Source: Maratus speciosus
Taxonomy: Eukaryota; Arthropoda; Arachnida; Araneae; Salticidae
Reading direction: 5' to 3'
Length of the DNA: 64,000 bases
Assembly (NCBI GenBank): GCA_963932465.1
Contig: OZ010795.1
Location: forward strand, 477,018,806-477,082,805
A program made the translations under genes and the position numbers. The notes under the pieces are model-generated. The model ran no database searches and had not been told where the DNA came from. It saw only the letters and a program-made list of their open reading frames with translations. Shown here one piece after another: positions 1-11,555 of the stretch (its first letter is position 1; each line of letters begins with the position of its first letter).

Positions 1-269
1 AATAAATGTTACACAACACATTGATTTAACACAACACTTTTATTGTGGGTTTCAAATTGTATTATACAAGTATTTGCAATAAAATGATAGAAACATTATT
101 AATTTTTATGCTGTGGGGATTAGGGATGCATATATAATATTGTAAACCAATATTATTTATAGAGACTTTAGACGCTAGATTAAATATTGAGCATAAAATT
201 TACATGCTTTAAATATTTAAAATAATTTCAATTTATTTTATAATATTCATATTCAAGGATACATTTTCG

Positions 270-300
<31 letters not shown>

Positions 301-1909
301 TCTTCATTTTAAATTCTTAATAATATTATTATTACAAAAATTACGACAATACTTTATTTTTACAAAGAGATTTAATTTCAATTTTTGATTCAGATTCGTT
401 TGAAATAATCGTTTAATACAATATTTTTATGAAATCCTTAAGGAAATAAGTAATTTAAAAATAAAAAAATTAATCAAATTTGCAAATAAAATTTTTAATA
501 ACGGTTTTAGATTGATTAAAATTTATCTTGGATAATTACCTTTGAAATTCTTATAAATTATTTTATATTCCATGTACATCAAAGTAAGTATTAATCAGTG
601 CACTTTCGATTCTACGAGTCGAACTTTCAGACTTTCATTTTGCAATAGGTGAGATTTTTTGCTGATACAATTTCTGCTAAGGTTAAGCTAATTTCGCTTT
701 TAATCAAGCAAAAAGAAATGTGACTGTACGAAGTTAAAAGCATGTTCAAAAACCTTTCGTATGATACTATCTCATTCATCGTTGTGCGTTTTGTATGTGC
801 ATAGAAAATAGGATGTTTACATGATAAATAATATATATAGAGTACGTTTTTACACTCTTGTATTTAACTCAACAAGGTTTTTACTTGTAAAGATTCAATT
901 TTGTAATAAATTTTTCACACAATTCCTGTTATACTAGGTTTACAAACTACACGTGCAGAAGTTTGTTTCCGATGACAATACAACATCTTATTATTTTTAG
1001 ACCATAGGGGATCTCAGTACTCTTAAAGCTTCAAAGTATACGAAATTTTAATTGTTTTAGATGCTAAACCCCTACCTTTTCTGAACATTTTGCTATAACT
1101 GTTTCTTTGAAATTCCCGTTAAAACAGAAGTTATGACTTTTAGACTTATACACGCTCAATAGCTGAAACGGCGTTTCAGAAACTTTGAAGTGCTTTTTTC
1201 TCCAAATGACGTTTTTGGGCATAACGCGGACGATATCTCAAAAACTTCTGAATATTTTTTCATGAAATTTTCAAAACAAATATTTCATGTTAGTTTGTAT
1301 AAACTGAACCTAAAATTTCCTTTTTATTGTTCAAAACAATATTTGTTTTAGGTGATTATACTGTTAAAATGTTCAAAATTTTGTATTATGTGAATACAAC
1401 TGTGTATTAAAAAAAAATGCTTTAAATACAAATTTATTTAGGTTCAAGGTAATTATTGGAGTCTGGAGTATAAGTTGGCAACAAAATTTTCATTCTACTT
1501 TCGAAATTTATTTTGGTAATCGTGCGTGCAAACAGCTATACCAGTTTTCTGCTTGCCGAATGTCTGACACTTTGGAGCACCCTATAAATGTTAATTCTAT
1601 ATCTTGATATGTTTTTAAATGCATGAACTGAAACAACATACTTATATATTTCATTCCCAGTAAAAAAAGTGTTTTAAAATAGTATACATTTTATTACATT
1701 AAATGTTGAAAATGGTCCTTTTTTTCTTTTTCTTTTTCTTTTCTTTTTTTTTTTTTTTTTTTTTTTTCAATTTTAAAAGTCTTGAGACCTTTTAAATATA
1801 AATGAATACATTCATTTTAAGCAGTGCTTAAATTCTAACAAAATAAGCACCTGATCTCTAATTTTGTGTATTAATAACTCTGTATCTCTCCGTCCAATCC
1901 ACCGTCATA
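1..1909. other. AT-rich non-coding stretch
   Basis: No open frame or family signature recognised. It holds long T tracts (about 271-298 and 1735-1767). A stretch near 1000-1590 has slightly higher GC and ends in a transposon-like GGAGCACCCTATA, but I could not find a matching inverted end upstream, so no element is called. Confidence 0.6.
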
Positions 1910-2109
1910 CACTGTTAAAAATTTGCAGCATTCTGTCCAGTCATTTGACCGTTTTTGTCAAAAACGGTTACACAACTGTAATTTAACACTATTCTGACCA
2001 TATTATTGGCCATTTTATGGTCAGAATACAGTTAACTTACGGTTATGAGACCGTTTTTTCAAAAAAACGGTCGAATGACTGGACGGAATGCTGCAAATTT
2101 TTAACAGTG
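1910..2109. mobile_element. Hairpin MITE, family A copy 1 (200 bp)
   Basis: The whole element is an imperfect palindrome starting CACTGTTAAAAATTTGCAG and ending with its complement, flanked by TA on both sides (1908-1909 and 2110-2111). The inner part is a second palindrome around GACCAT..ATGGTC. Related copies lie at 2679-2879 and 43863-44064. TA duplication and CACTG ends point to Tc1/mariner mobilisation. It has no coding capacity. Confidence 0.8.
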
Positions 2110-2111
2110 TA

Positions 2112-2349
2112 CTGTTAAAAAAAAAATGTAATGCTACTCCATAAAATTGGTGGTAGCATTGATGCTTCCATTTATGGTGTAATTTAACACAGTATAACTG
2201 GTATTACGTTACACTAGTGCGTAATATTACACCAGTTATACAAGTTTAAATTACCCCCACTATAGTATAACTTTAATTACTCCATAAAATTGGAAGCTGC
2301 ATGTTGTCACCAATTTTATGGAGCAACGTTACATAATTTTATTACAGTG
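2112..2349. mobile_element. MITE, family B (about 238 bp)
   Basis: It lies directly against the family A MITE. The ends are inverted: ACTCCATAAAATTGGTG near the left end mirrors CACCAATTTTATGGAG near the right end, and the element closes with ATTACAGTG. The left terminus is degenerate, probably because the family A element inserted at it. Non-coding. Confidence 0.6.
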
Positions 2350-2678
2350 CATATTTATATTTCATACATTATTTTCAAAGTTATAGTAATTTTGTCTTCT
2401 GAATAAAAAAGATTTTGAAACTATCTGTATGCAATTACACATAATAAAATCTAATAAATGAGCAGAGCAAAAACAAATAAAATCGAGAGTGAGAAATTTT
2501 CACAAAATACTACTCGCCAAGGATATTTTTATAACAGCTAGCACAATAGATCACACATAGCTAATAAGGTGGGCTTCGGTGCGCAGTGATCCGGCTAATA
2601 TTTAAATATTCACTGGAAATAAAGAAGTATACTGGAGCTGCTCTCTTATGAGCTTCAGCGCAAAATAAGCACCACATG

Positions 2679-2879
2679 CACTTTTAAAAATTTGCAGCAT
2701 TCTGGCAGGTCATTTGACCATTTTTTCCGAAAACAGTTGCACAGCCGTAGTTTTAACACTATTCTGATCATATTATTGGCCATTTTATGGTCAGAATATA
2801 GTTAAATTATGGTTATGAAACCGTTTTTTCAAAAAACGGTCGAATGACCTGCCAGAATGCTGCAAAATTTTTTACAGTG
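2679..2879. mobile_element. Hairpin MITE, family A copy 2
   Basis: About 201 bp with the same outer (TTTGCAGCATTCTGGCAGG) and inner inverted repeats as the copy at 1910. The target duplication is unclear here because the left flank reads TG rather than TA, so the ends are approximate. Confidence 0.75.
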
Positions 2880-3500
2880 TGGAGCTAAAAGTTGATCAGT
2901 AAGAATATTTCACAAACAAGGACAAAAAACAGCGAGTAAACATGTGACGCGACAACGAGTAAAAATGGCAGACACGGTTGCAGTTAATTTTGTGATTCGT
3001 CGTAGGTGTTCGGAAAGCATTAAGACAGAAAATAATTTAAATCTACACTTGCGAGCACTAGATAGGATTATGCTCCAACGTGTCAGACACGCTACGTATC
3101 ATATACAAGCCCTTTTGTGTGAAAGGACGCGAAGTATTGGCGATGGAAGATAAAGGAATATATAATTTAGGCTTTGGGTTTTTGGAAGCATTGTACCGCT
3201 GCTTTCCGGAGCGCAGTATTTATGAGTTCCGGTGAATTCCAAACAAAATGTAAACATTGATTAAAATCAAAGAAATAATGAAGCTAAGTTCCAGTGAGCT
3301 CCGACTCAAATTTAGGACTGATTTTAAGAAATTTTGACGTTAACCCGACAAAGGTGATAAAACGCCAAATATTCTGCGTAACACGTACAATTGTATGCGA
3401 GTTGAAACAAAATGAATTGAAATATGTGCCAATTAAAGCTCACCAAAATACACGAAATGGCTATGAAATTGCAACAATGAAACATTTTAAGGCTTAAAAA
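2880..3500 (+). other. Moderate-GC stretch with short open frames, unassigned
   Basis: Two short forward frames (2965-3153, starting at an ATGGCA in a fair initiation context, and 3294-3497) lie in sequence less AT-rich than its surroundings. The products resemble nothing I recognise. A small first exon is possible, since a potential donor AG|GTGTTC lies near 3005, but no second exon or conserved motif supports it. Confidence 0.2.
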
Positions 3501-4880
3501 GTAGAAAATAAATTATAAATAAAAAATAATGTGTGTATTATTTTAAAAAAAGAAATACGCTTTAATCAATTAATAGTTTAATATTAATTTACGATTATAC
3601 GTTGAGAAATCAATTTAGAAATACTAAAATGACAGTATCAATAAGGTTCATTTTTTCTTTACACTTGCCTTATCTTAAAAAAGGTAACAGAGAAAAAAAT
3701 TATATATTTTTTAATAAACTCGCTCGCTACTAGGAGTTTAAATTGAAATCATGAATTAAAAGATAAACATTGAATTATTATAAAATATTGTCTTTTAAAA
3801 AACTTTTTGTACTTTTATATTTGTTTTATTGTTGCTGGCATTCGACTTTTACTAAGCTCATGATTAAAATCCCTCTTCAGCATAATTTATCCCCAATCAT
3901 TGAGAATTTATCGTAAGTGTTTATAAGTGTTCCATAAAAATCGTTTGAATCCCCATTTTAAATAACATTAAAAATTGGAAAAATTTTTGTCAGTTTTCAG
4001 TTTTACTTGTAATCAGTATTCCTCCTTTTGGCTCACTTTTCCCATAGTCTTATCTAATTTTATTTAAGTAAGTATTAGTGATTTTTATTTACATAAATTT
4101 TCATTCAATTTTTAAAAAATATATTATCAGTGGTATAAGCTGGCGAATGAAATCCTTTGACATGAAATCTTAAATATTTTGAAATTTTTAATTACGCTAA
4201 TAAAGTCTCTTTAAAAAAAAGCCTAAAGTACTTATTTATTTTAATCCGAATTATATGGAATTTCATTATTTACCTATTAAATGGAGGGAATTAATCAAAA
4301 ATTTATTACAATGTAGAAAGAAGTATTCATAACACATCATTTTTAAATTTCAGTAATAGTAAATGTGAATCGGCACCTATTATTATTTATTAGAAATAAA
4401 ATAAATATTTTGCACCATTTTTTATGGGTTTTTTTTAAATTGTTTATTGCTGCAATGCATGCGTAAGTTTTCAGAAGATTTTTAAAATAAAATTAATATT
4501 GTTAACAATAAATATCGCAATGTATTTCGACAAGAGACACTTGTTGACTGGTTATTTTCTGAATAAGTGGGGTGAAACTCCCAGTTATTGACACCTAACC
4601 AGTAACTGACACTTCAGCAAAACATCTAAATAAAATAATCTTTTTTTTTTTTGTAAAAATCTGCAAAGTATTGTCATCTAGTGGTAACTAATTTGTCTTA
4701 GCTGTTAACTTAACTAAAACTAATTTGTCTTAACTCACGTGTCAGTTATAGTTTTTTCAAAATAGGGATGGTGTCAGTTACTGCAGTTATTAACAATATT
4801 TAAGAAAAGAAAATAAATTTTAATAATAAAAAGTACAGTTTTTTCAAAATTTTGTCAACAATAATTTTTTAGTGTATCTC
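3501..4880. other. AT-rich stretch, nothing recognised
   Basis: Low-complexity A/T sequence with stops in all frames. No repeat boundary or RNA gene seen. Confidence 0.5.
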
Positions 4881-4884
4881 TACT

Positions 4885-5620
4885 AGGCCATTAACATGTG
4901 ACATGTGTGACAGCTTTTCTGCTGTTATATTACTGCTGTTTTAACAATGTTATTATATCCTCAAATCAAAAAAAGTATACTAATATGAAAATCTAGGGGG
5001 CTTTGTTATTTTTAATCTACAGTTTATATTCTAACAACTTATAAGTTAATAGATGTAAGTATTTATGTAAGCGTTACGTGCAGGATATTTTGTCCGTTTT
5101 TCATCGAATGGCCCTGAAACTGGCAGATTACATAGATCTAGGATTTAAAATGTGGAGAATTTTAAATCTATTAAAAAAGGGTAGCTTACTTAGGTCTTGG
5201 CCTTAAAATGTAGAGGTTTTTAATCCTATTAATCTCTTAAGAGGCGGTGTGATATATTATATACCACTTAATTTTAATCCAGATTTGCACGAGAATATTT
5301 TAATTAAATTTTACTTTTATGACTTTGGTGAAAAGAAGTTGTAAAATTAAATTTTCCTACTTAGAAATAAATTATTTCGAATATTTTGGTGTGAATTCAA
5401 CATTACAGAAACACTATTACTTACCCTTGAAAGGGTAAAAAGGCCATTACATATCACGTTTGGGACAGCTTATCAACATATTGCTGCTGTTTTAATAATG
5501 CTATTTTATCCTCAAAGTACAACAATTATGCTAATATGAAAATCTAGGGTTTTTTGTTAATTTTAATGTATAGTTTATATTCTAACAACTTATAAGTTAA
5601 TAGATATAGGTATTTCTACA
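4885..5620. repeat. Diverged direct duplication, period about 551 bp
   Basis: The segment at about 4888-5070 (GGCCATTA, CTGCTGTTTTAA, AATATGAAAATCTAGGG, CTTATAAGTTAATAGAT) recurs at about 5439-5620 in the same order with scattered substitutions. The spacer of about 370 bp is not repeated. Function unknown. Confidence 0.7.
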
Positions 5621-6159
5621 CACCAGAAAATTCTTAACAGCGTATTTGCTATATTACTATGAATTACATTTTTAATATACATAGTTTTATAGTCATATAA
5701 CTCGAAAACATTTTTTTGTTTATGTTGAAAATTCATTTATTTTACATTAGAGTTATAAATGAATAAAACAAAGTAAAAAATAAATATTACAAGATAGTTG
5801 TTGTATAGAAATATGACGTTATAGATGTTCAGTATTAATACATTTTGATGAAAAATTGAAGATAGATTAAGTGTTTTGAAAGACATCAGTGATAATTTTA
5901 TACTTATATTTAATTTAAGTTGAATTTCTTTGAGTTGTGTTTGGCATATTTGTATTGACAAAGTATAGACTGGGAAAATAGATTTAATGATGACACTGGA
6001 TCAAAAAATGTGTTTAAAAGGAACTGTCGCTTGTAGAAGAAAATTAATTTCGTTATATAAAATAAAGAGCAATATAGTTTAGCAGATGTAATGCCTGTCG
6101 ATAACCGTTGTAACCGTCGATTCAATTTCTAATAAACTCATTAAACATACCAATTCCTA
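5621..6159. other. AT-rich stretch, nothing recognised
   Basis: The short reverse frames here (5737-6125) are low-complexity and overlap each other. I see no motif in them. Confidence 0.4.
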
Positions 6160-6610
6160 CGTTAACACTATTCGATAAGAATTTAATTTTGCTTCCATAT
6201 TTTTCGAAAAACAACCTTAATATCTAAAATCTTTATTCAATTTCATTTTAAAGAAATTTATACTCTATTTAACAAAATCAAATTAATAAATCTCAAACAT
6301 TCAATAGACAGATTTTCACATTGGGGAATTTACAAGATATCTTGCGAATGTGATGAAATGTATTGTGTTCAAACCAAGCGACCTTTTTAGATTTGCTTAA
6401 AAGAAATGTAAAAAATGTTGACGTTAAATGCTCCACTATTGCTAATCTTTGTTGGTCTAACAATCACATTGTTAACTTTTCCAAGTGTTCAATAATTCAG
6501 AAATGCTCATCAATTTAAGATCTAGATTTTTGGGAAGCTTATAATACATAGTAGAATTCTAACAGCTTAGTAAATAATGTGACCAGTGTAGAGCTTTAAA
6601 AAATGGAGAC
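6160..6610 (+). pseudogene. Relic of a Penelope-like element: linker and GIY-YIG endonuclease end
   Basis: Forward translation of about 6255-6390 gives a segment containing NLKHSIDRF, HWGIYKISCEC and VQTKRPF. These line up with NLKHPVDRL, NWGIYQISCQC and GQTKRA in the intact Penelope-like copy at 36-39 kb. Further fragments (IIQKCSS, LDFWEAY, SLVNN) follow in shifted frames up to about 6600. The YIG half of the motif has decayed (MYCVQT in place of SYIGQT). Several stops and frameshifts make it dead. It is an older and more diverged lineage than the 36-kb copy, lies in the opposite orientation, and runs directly into the BEL LTR, so the LTR element may have inserted into it. Confidence 0.75.
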
Positions 6611-6616
6611 TATAGA

Positions 6617-7192
6617 TTCGTTATATAACATCATACAATAAAATTTGCAGTAACTTCATTTTATTTTGATTGTAGAATATTAATCCCGCTTTAACAGAAT
6701 AGATTTGTTATGATTCGTGGTATTAGAATCCCTTCTGACTTAGTAAATATTGTGAAAAACTAGATTTTTGAATAGACTTAAAATTATTTAAATAATAAAG
6801 ATTTATAACTCAAAATCAATACGAACAAACTTGTCGTTTCAGATTTAAGAGAATCGAGATTTAGATTTCTCAGACATCTAGAATTCAGAATCAAAACCTC
6901 AACATTCGAATTACTGTCCCACTCCAACGCTAGCAGTACAGCAGAAAAAATACAAAATTATCTAACTGAGAAAAAAATAATGATTAGCATATATATAGTA
7001 TACGAAAAAAAAAAACACAATAGCATTTTAGAAATTAAAAATTAATAAAAAATAATACGAATTACAATCAATTAAAATATTTTTATAAAGCAGTCAATTG
7101 TTCGATAAATATAAATATTTGCACTCTAAATTCTTTACTGTTGCCATCTGCCGTTTACCATCTCTACTAACAACTTTATTAAGAACTATACA
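6617..7192 (-). repeat. 3' LTR of the BEL/Pao element
   Basis: It matches 10113-10648 along its length, sharing ATTCGTGGTATTAGAATC, CAGTACAGCAGAAAA and CTATACAT. In element orientation it begins TGTATAG. The 3' border is set only by loss of similarity near 6617. Confidence 0.8.
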
Positions 7193-7650
7193 TCATCCGC
7201 CCCCGGCAGGAGAGGGGACACCTTTGAAATGGGACGCTTGATGTCACCGTTAGTTGTTTCAATTAGAACGAGACATAGAAAATTGTCCGTTCTAGGAAAA
7301 GTCTTTAGAATGCGACTAACTTCCACCCCCTGGGTTGAAATCGATCGTGAACAATCAGCATTTCTCCTTCATGCAGATTAGCTCATGGAGTAGTCCATTT
7401 TGACGCTATTGGAGGTGTTGAAGATATTCACGTGACCATCTATACCAAAATTGATTCTTTGCCTTTTCAATCAAGCGCCGCCGAGCATTTAATGTTAGGT
7501 GTTTGTGTATTTAAATATTCTATAATATCAAGGAAAAAGAACACACAAGCAATACCGTAGGTTATTCTCAACAGTCTGTGTGATTTAATATTTTCGTCTG
7601 AATTGAATCTCCAAAGAATGCGTTGACAGTCTACAAGCTTTTGATCAACG
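7193..7650 (-). pseudogene. BEL/Pao pol remnants: RT scrap plus integrase C-terminus
   Basis: Reverse translation near the 3' LTR gives LIETTNGDIKRPISKVSPLL, the typical end of BEL integrases just before the LTR, preceded by decayed pieces of the same domain (RRRLIEKAKNQF, RWSREYLQHLQ). Around 7520-7640 another frame gives a piece with QRILWRFNSDENIKSH and RLLRITYGIA, which matches the reverse transcriptase block of BEL pol. These parts normally lie more than a kilobase apart, so a large internal deletion joined them. Frameshifts and stops interrupt every piece. Confidence 0.65.
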
Positions 7651-8432
7651 AAAATTTGCCTAAATATTTTCGCAATGCAGGGATAAAGGCGATTGGATGC
7701 CTTTGGAACAGTAACAGTAAAGAAAAGATCTCCTGATAATCGTTCAAGGAGTGACCTTCTGAACCAACTGCAGACACAACAAGTACCACCCTAACTCAAG
7801 TTGTAGAACTATCCTCTTTTAACACCCTGTGATGCGGGAGACAAAAATGATCAGGTGCCCCAAATCGATATACTCCAGCATGAATGATGAATACTGCTCT
7901 TTAAGCAAAGTATTTTCTTGAAGTTTTTTTTCAAAAAATAGAAACTGTTTAAAGCTTGAGATTTTTATTTTTAGAGAACAGGCTTAGATTTAAAGGGCAG
8001 ATTTACTATATATCTTCCAGATTCGATCACTATTCTTCCAGCTTGAGCACTATCGATCATAGCCCTCCAAGGAATGAATGTACCTGACTTAGATTTGATA
8101 CGTGTGATGCTAGTAGCCAATAATGTTTTCGCATAATTATCTTCGACAAGAGAAATTAGGTCAGAACAAGGAACTTATTCGAGCTCCCGAACTTTCTGTA
8201 GTTGAGAACTTATCTTTGTAGTAACATGACAACTAACTGATGAACTTCGTTTTGAATCATTCGAATAAATGATTCCTGAAAATATCCAACCCAGTCCAGA
8301 ATTGACAACACTCGGCGATCCTTTAGGATTTAGGACCTAGAATAGATTATCCAATTATGATATTGGCAAATAAATCTGCACTTTTGAGTATTACAATAGG
8401 ACTGGACACACGAAAAGTAGGATCCACAACAT
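7651..8432 (-). pseudogene. Rearranged BEL/Pao segment with a second protease fragment
   Basis: About 8020-8115 repeats the protease-coding segment found at about 8690-8765: both read ACTATCGATCAT on the plus strand followed by GAATGAATGTACCTGA. The element therefore carries two partial copies of the same region, by duplication or by recombination between two elements. The rest (7651-8020 and 8115-8432) reads as decayed pol-like sequence with stops. Confidence 0.5.
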
Positions 8433-9119
8433 TCAATCTCTTAATATGTGGCCAATATTTAGTTGTAATAAAAAATTTGGTAAATTTGTTGTAATCTGAT
8501 TAAGAGCTAAAGCATCTAACTGAAAAGTTTCATTGTTAAAATGCGGAGAGAATGTAAAGGTAACTTCCTGAAGAGCCGCCTCTGCGACTAAATTATTGAT
8601 ACCTGACATTTTGTGTTTTATAGCCCTTAATAGAGGACCTAGCTTTTTACAACAATATTTAGAAAGTAAACTCCTTTGAGAAGCACTATCGATCATGGCC
8701 CTGCAACGAATGAATGTACCTGATTTAGATTTGATACATATAATGGTAGTAGCCAATAATGTTTGAGAATTTTCATTGAAAGTTTGATTAGTGAAACAAC
8801 TAGATTCATTTGAATTACTACCAGTATTTAGAGTTGTTACACGATATTGATGTCTAAAATTATACTGTGGTGCATGGAGAGACTGATCACGATGAAGGAG
8901 TGTATTATATTTAGAGTTACAATGTTTATAAGTTGCACTAATAAGACAATTAGCAAAAAAATGGTTTGAACGTAAACAGTTGGTGCATAGTTTTCTGGAT
9001 TTTACCAATTGACAACGTTGATCAACAGGTAAACTTGGAAGTTCTGGACATTTATAAAGTGCATGAGATTCATTACATTGTGGACACAAAAGTTTTGGCA
9101 ATTTATTTACACTGTCCAT
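8433..9119 (-). pseudogene. BEL/Pao gag zinc knuckles and aspartic protease fragment
   Basis: A 228-residue open frame. The N-terminal part carries a CX2CX3HX4C knuckle (CPQCNESHALYKC, residues 12-24), a second CX2CX4HX4C (CTNCLRSNHFFANC, 45-58) and the KHCNSKYNTLLH block near 65-76, the usual gag layout of BEL/Pao elements. The aspartic protease follows, with its active-site block AMIDSASQRSLLS at 141-153. The usual glycine after DS is alanine here (DSAS), which probably harms activity. The frame starts within gag and stops in the protease, so it is a fragment. Further gag sequence continues upstream in broken frames to 10098. It would have packaged element RNA and processed the polyprotein in cytoplasmic particles. 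Confidence 0.8.
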
Positions 9120-10098
9120 CCCAACTGCATGCGCGACAGATTTTTTTTTTTTTTTTATTGAGACTTAAATTCAAACTTATGATTAGATTTAGTAACTTTA
9201 GTAAATTCAGCATTACAACTTTGTAAATTACGAACTTGTTTTTCCAGAAACAACATCAGCATTTCATAAGTTGGAAAAGAATCATTAGTTAATGGTAATT
9301 TCCACTGCTTTCTAAAGAATCACCAAATTTAGTTTGCACTATATAAACCAAAATCAAATGAACAAATTCATTAAATTCAAATTTCAGGGATTTAAAGTTT
9401 TGAATATCTTCATTGCAAGTATCTAATAGCTGTAAACGTGTTTTCTGCGTAAGAGATTTCAACAGTTTTAGATTAATAAATTTTGACAGTAATAAATATG
9501 CCAAATTCTCACGATTATCATATCTATTGAGAGTTTACCATGTTTGTGTATAATTATCTCCCGAAATAGAAAAACCTGAAATTATCTTGGAAGGATAATT
9601 TTTAACCCTAGCTATTAAATAAGAAAATTTTAACTGATCTGAAAGAGATTCAGCGTTATGAATTGCAGTTAAAAAAGTCTCTTTAAAAGTTATCCAATTA
9701 CTCACATCACCATAAAATATAGGGAATTTGAATTTGGGCAGTTTTAATGCATTATACTTAACAGATATTCCCGAGCCACTATTATCTGCATCTTTATGTT
9801 CTTGCGTTTTTACGCTTTGGGTAACAAAAACCTGTTAAAATTTTATCAAGACTTCAACAACATAATCTTTAGCTTCAGTCATAGAAACAAACAGTAAATT
9901 TACGCTTGCTTTGGCTACACCAAAATAAGATTTCTTTAAATCATTTTCTAAATTTATCAGTTCAGATTTTAATTTTTCAATTAACCGTAAATTTTTATTT
10001 TCAATTACCTCTACAACTTGAGCATTACATAGCTTAAATTATTTTGCAGTGAAAAGTAATTTAGATTCACTAACTGTGTCCACTTTCGTTTTCGTCAT
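9120..10098 (-). pseudogene. BEL/Pao gag N-terminal half, broken
   Basis: Reverse translation from an ATG at 10098 gives MTKTKVDTVSESKLLF, then a stop, then an open run rich in K, E and L (NLRLIEKLKSELINLE). Several frameshifts and an A/T run at about 9141-9156 separate it from the zinc-knuckle frame. The coiled-coil-like start just inside the 5' LTR fits gag. No intact protein can be made. Confidence 0.6.
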
Positions 10099-10112
10099 AA
10101 CTACCCTTATAT

Positions 10113-10648
10113 TCATTATATAACATCATAAATATAAAATTACAGTAAGTTCATTTTGATTGTAGAATACGATCTCGCTTTAACAGAATCGATTTGTCAT
10201 AATTCGTGGTATTAGAATCTTTTTCTGCCTTAGTAAATATTATGAAAAACTAGGATTTAAATAGACTTAAAAAATAAAGATTTATAACTCGAAATAAATA
10301 CGAATGAACTTGTCCTTTCAGATTTAATAGAATCGAGATTTAGATTTCACAGACTTCTGGAATTCAGAATTAAAAAACACAACATTCGAAAAACTGTCCC
10401 GCTCCAACGTTGGCAGTACAGCAGAAAATATACGAAATTATCTAATTGCGAAAAAAAATAATGACTAGTATACATATATATAGGAAAAAAACACAAAAGG
10501 ATTTTGAATGAATAAAAAATAATACGAATTACAATATATTTATAAAGCAGTCAATTGTTTGATAAAAATGAATATTTCCAGTCTAAAATTTTAGTGCTGC
10601 CATCTGCCGTCTATCATCTATACTGAAAACTCTACTAAGAACTATACA
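10113..10648 (-). repeat. 5' LTR of the BEL/Pao element
   Basis: Pairs with 6617-7192 and begins TGTATAG in element orientation at 10648. The downstream side (10099-10112) should hold the primer-binding site, but I could not match it to a particular tRNA. Confidence 0.8.
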
Positions 10649-10830
10649 TCTCGTACGAATATTTTTCTAAAGTCTGGTTCCAATTTTTTAAATTCACTCT
10701 CTTCTCTTCCTTCCCAACTTTATTTTTTTTCTGCTTAAGCTCTTCCAGTATGGCTAAGCGCTTCTCATTAGTCTCCTGGGGTATGCAGGAACGATTGACA
10801 CCGCTGTTGTTTTTGAATACTCACCGCCAT
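10649..10830 (-). CDS. Possible two-exon gene start cut by the BEL LTR
   Basis: On the minus strand an ATG at 10830 in a good context (GCAAAATGGCG) is followed after one codon by a consensus donor, GCG|GTGAGT. Forty-nine bases later TACCCCAG gives an acceptor (10776). Removing this short intron joins ATGGCG in frame to 42 codons open up to 10650: KRLAILEELKQKKNK, then VNLKNWNQTLEKYSYE. The product is K/E-rich and probably helical at its start. The frame runs exactly into the LTR at 10648, which ends it. Upstream sequence to about 10960 is relatively GC-rich, as expected of a 5' untranslated region. I do not recognise the protein. It could be a host gene broken by the insertion, or part of another mobile element. 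Unspliced, the frame stops after 20 codons. Confidence 0.35.
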
Positions 10831-11169
10831 TTTGCCGGTATCCGCAAGCTGTGAACTGTGTCCCTCGCATACGTCTATGTTTTAAACAGTGGTTTTAACT
10901 GTTGCATTGATGACGGACCTTAGAAGATCTAAAACAGCTGTCTGCACCACGTTGCTCATTTATTTCTTACTATATCGGCACAATGTTCAATCCTCCAATT
11001 TTAACAATAAAATTATGTTAATAATATTTTTTTATTAATTATTCTGATATATTGTATTAAAAAAATGTATAAACATTTATTCACTTTCATCGAGCGTGTT
11101 TAAAATTTATGTTTTACAACTTAAGAAGAATTATGCGAAATTTACCTATTGACATTTACTATAAAATAT
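10831..11169. other. Possible 5' untranslated/promoter region, then AT-rich sequence
   Basis: 10831-10960 has more CpG and mixed composition than its surroundings and precedes the candidate start codon at 10830 (-). 10961-11169 is AT-rich with nothing recognised. Confidence 0.3.
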
Positions 11170-11555
11170 TAGGTTCAGCAAAAAGTTCTGGGAAATTTAT
11201 GAAAGTTGAGTTGTCATGCGCGAATTAACAACAAAAGCAACAAGGACTATTCTTCAAAGTAGAGACGATCATAGTGCACGACTTTCTGCCATCGTTCTGC
11301 CAGATTCCGGATGTGCTAGAAGTACGAAGTTTGTCACCGTAAAAGTACCCTCATTAATCTCATCGACGACTTTCAGAATCGCAAGACCTTTTCCCCAATA
11401 ATGCCGGATCGACACACCCAAATAACGTTGTTCAATGGACATTTTGGAGCCTAAATTCCTGAACTCCGATAGATATACTACCAGTACTCCTATATACGAT
11501 ACACATTCTGGTAACAATTAGATTAAAAATTTCACAGAACTTTTTGCTCAACCTA
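11170..11555 (-). mobile_element. Mariner-type deletion derivative, copy 1
   Basis: Inverted ends (TAGGTTCAGCAAAAAGTTCT on the left, mirrored as GAACTTTTTGCTCAACCTA on the right) bound 386 bp. The reverse frame 11269-11517 contains MSIEQRYLGVSIRHYWGKG and AILKVVDEINEGT, which resembles the N-terminal DNA-binding part of a mariner-type transposase. It then jumps to HPESGRTMAES, and the whole catalytic part is deleted. A sister copy lies at 46349-46771 in the opposite orientation. Mobilisation would need transposase from elsewhere. Confidence 0.75.

Larger units (their letters stand above)
6617..10648 (-). mobile_element. BEL/Pao-type LTR retrotransposon, internally deleted
   Basis: Two direct repeats of about 576 bp (6617-7192) and 536 bp (10113-10648) flank a reverse-strand interior. 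In transcription order the interior holds a gag remnant, zinc knuckles, an aspartic protease, a scrap of reverse transcriptase and the C-terminal end of integrase. At about 4.0 kb it is shorter than usual for BEL/Pao (roughly 6-8 kb), because most of RT, RNase H and integrase is missing. The LTRs have diverged by substitutions and small indels, so the insertion is old. I could not find a matching target duplication: the outer flanks differ, one being Penelope relic and the other a possible host exon. Confidence 0.8.

Noticed and set aside
2965..3153. First exon of a host gene starting ATGGCAGAC
   Set aside because: Good start context but no matching second exon, no conserved domain and an unconvincing donor; kept only as an unassigned stretch.
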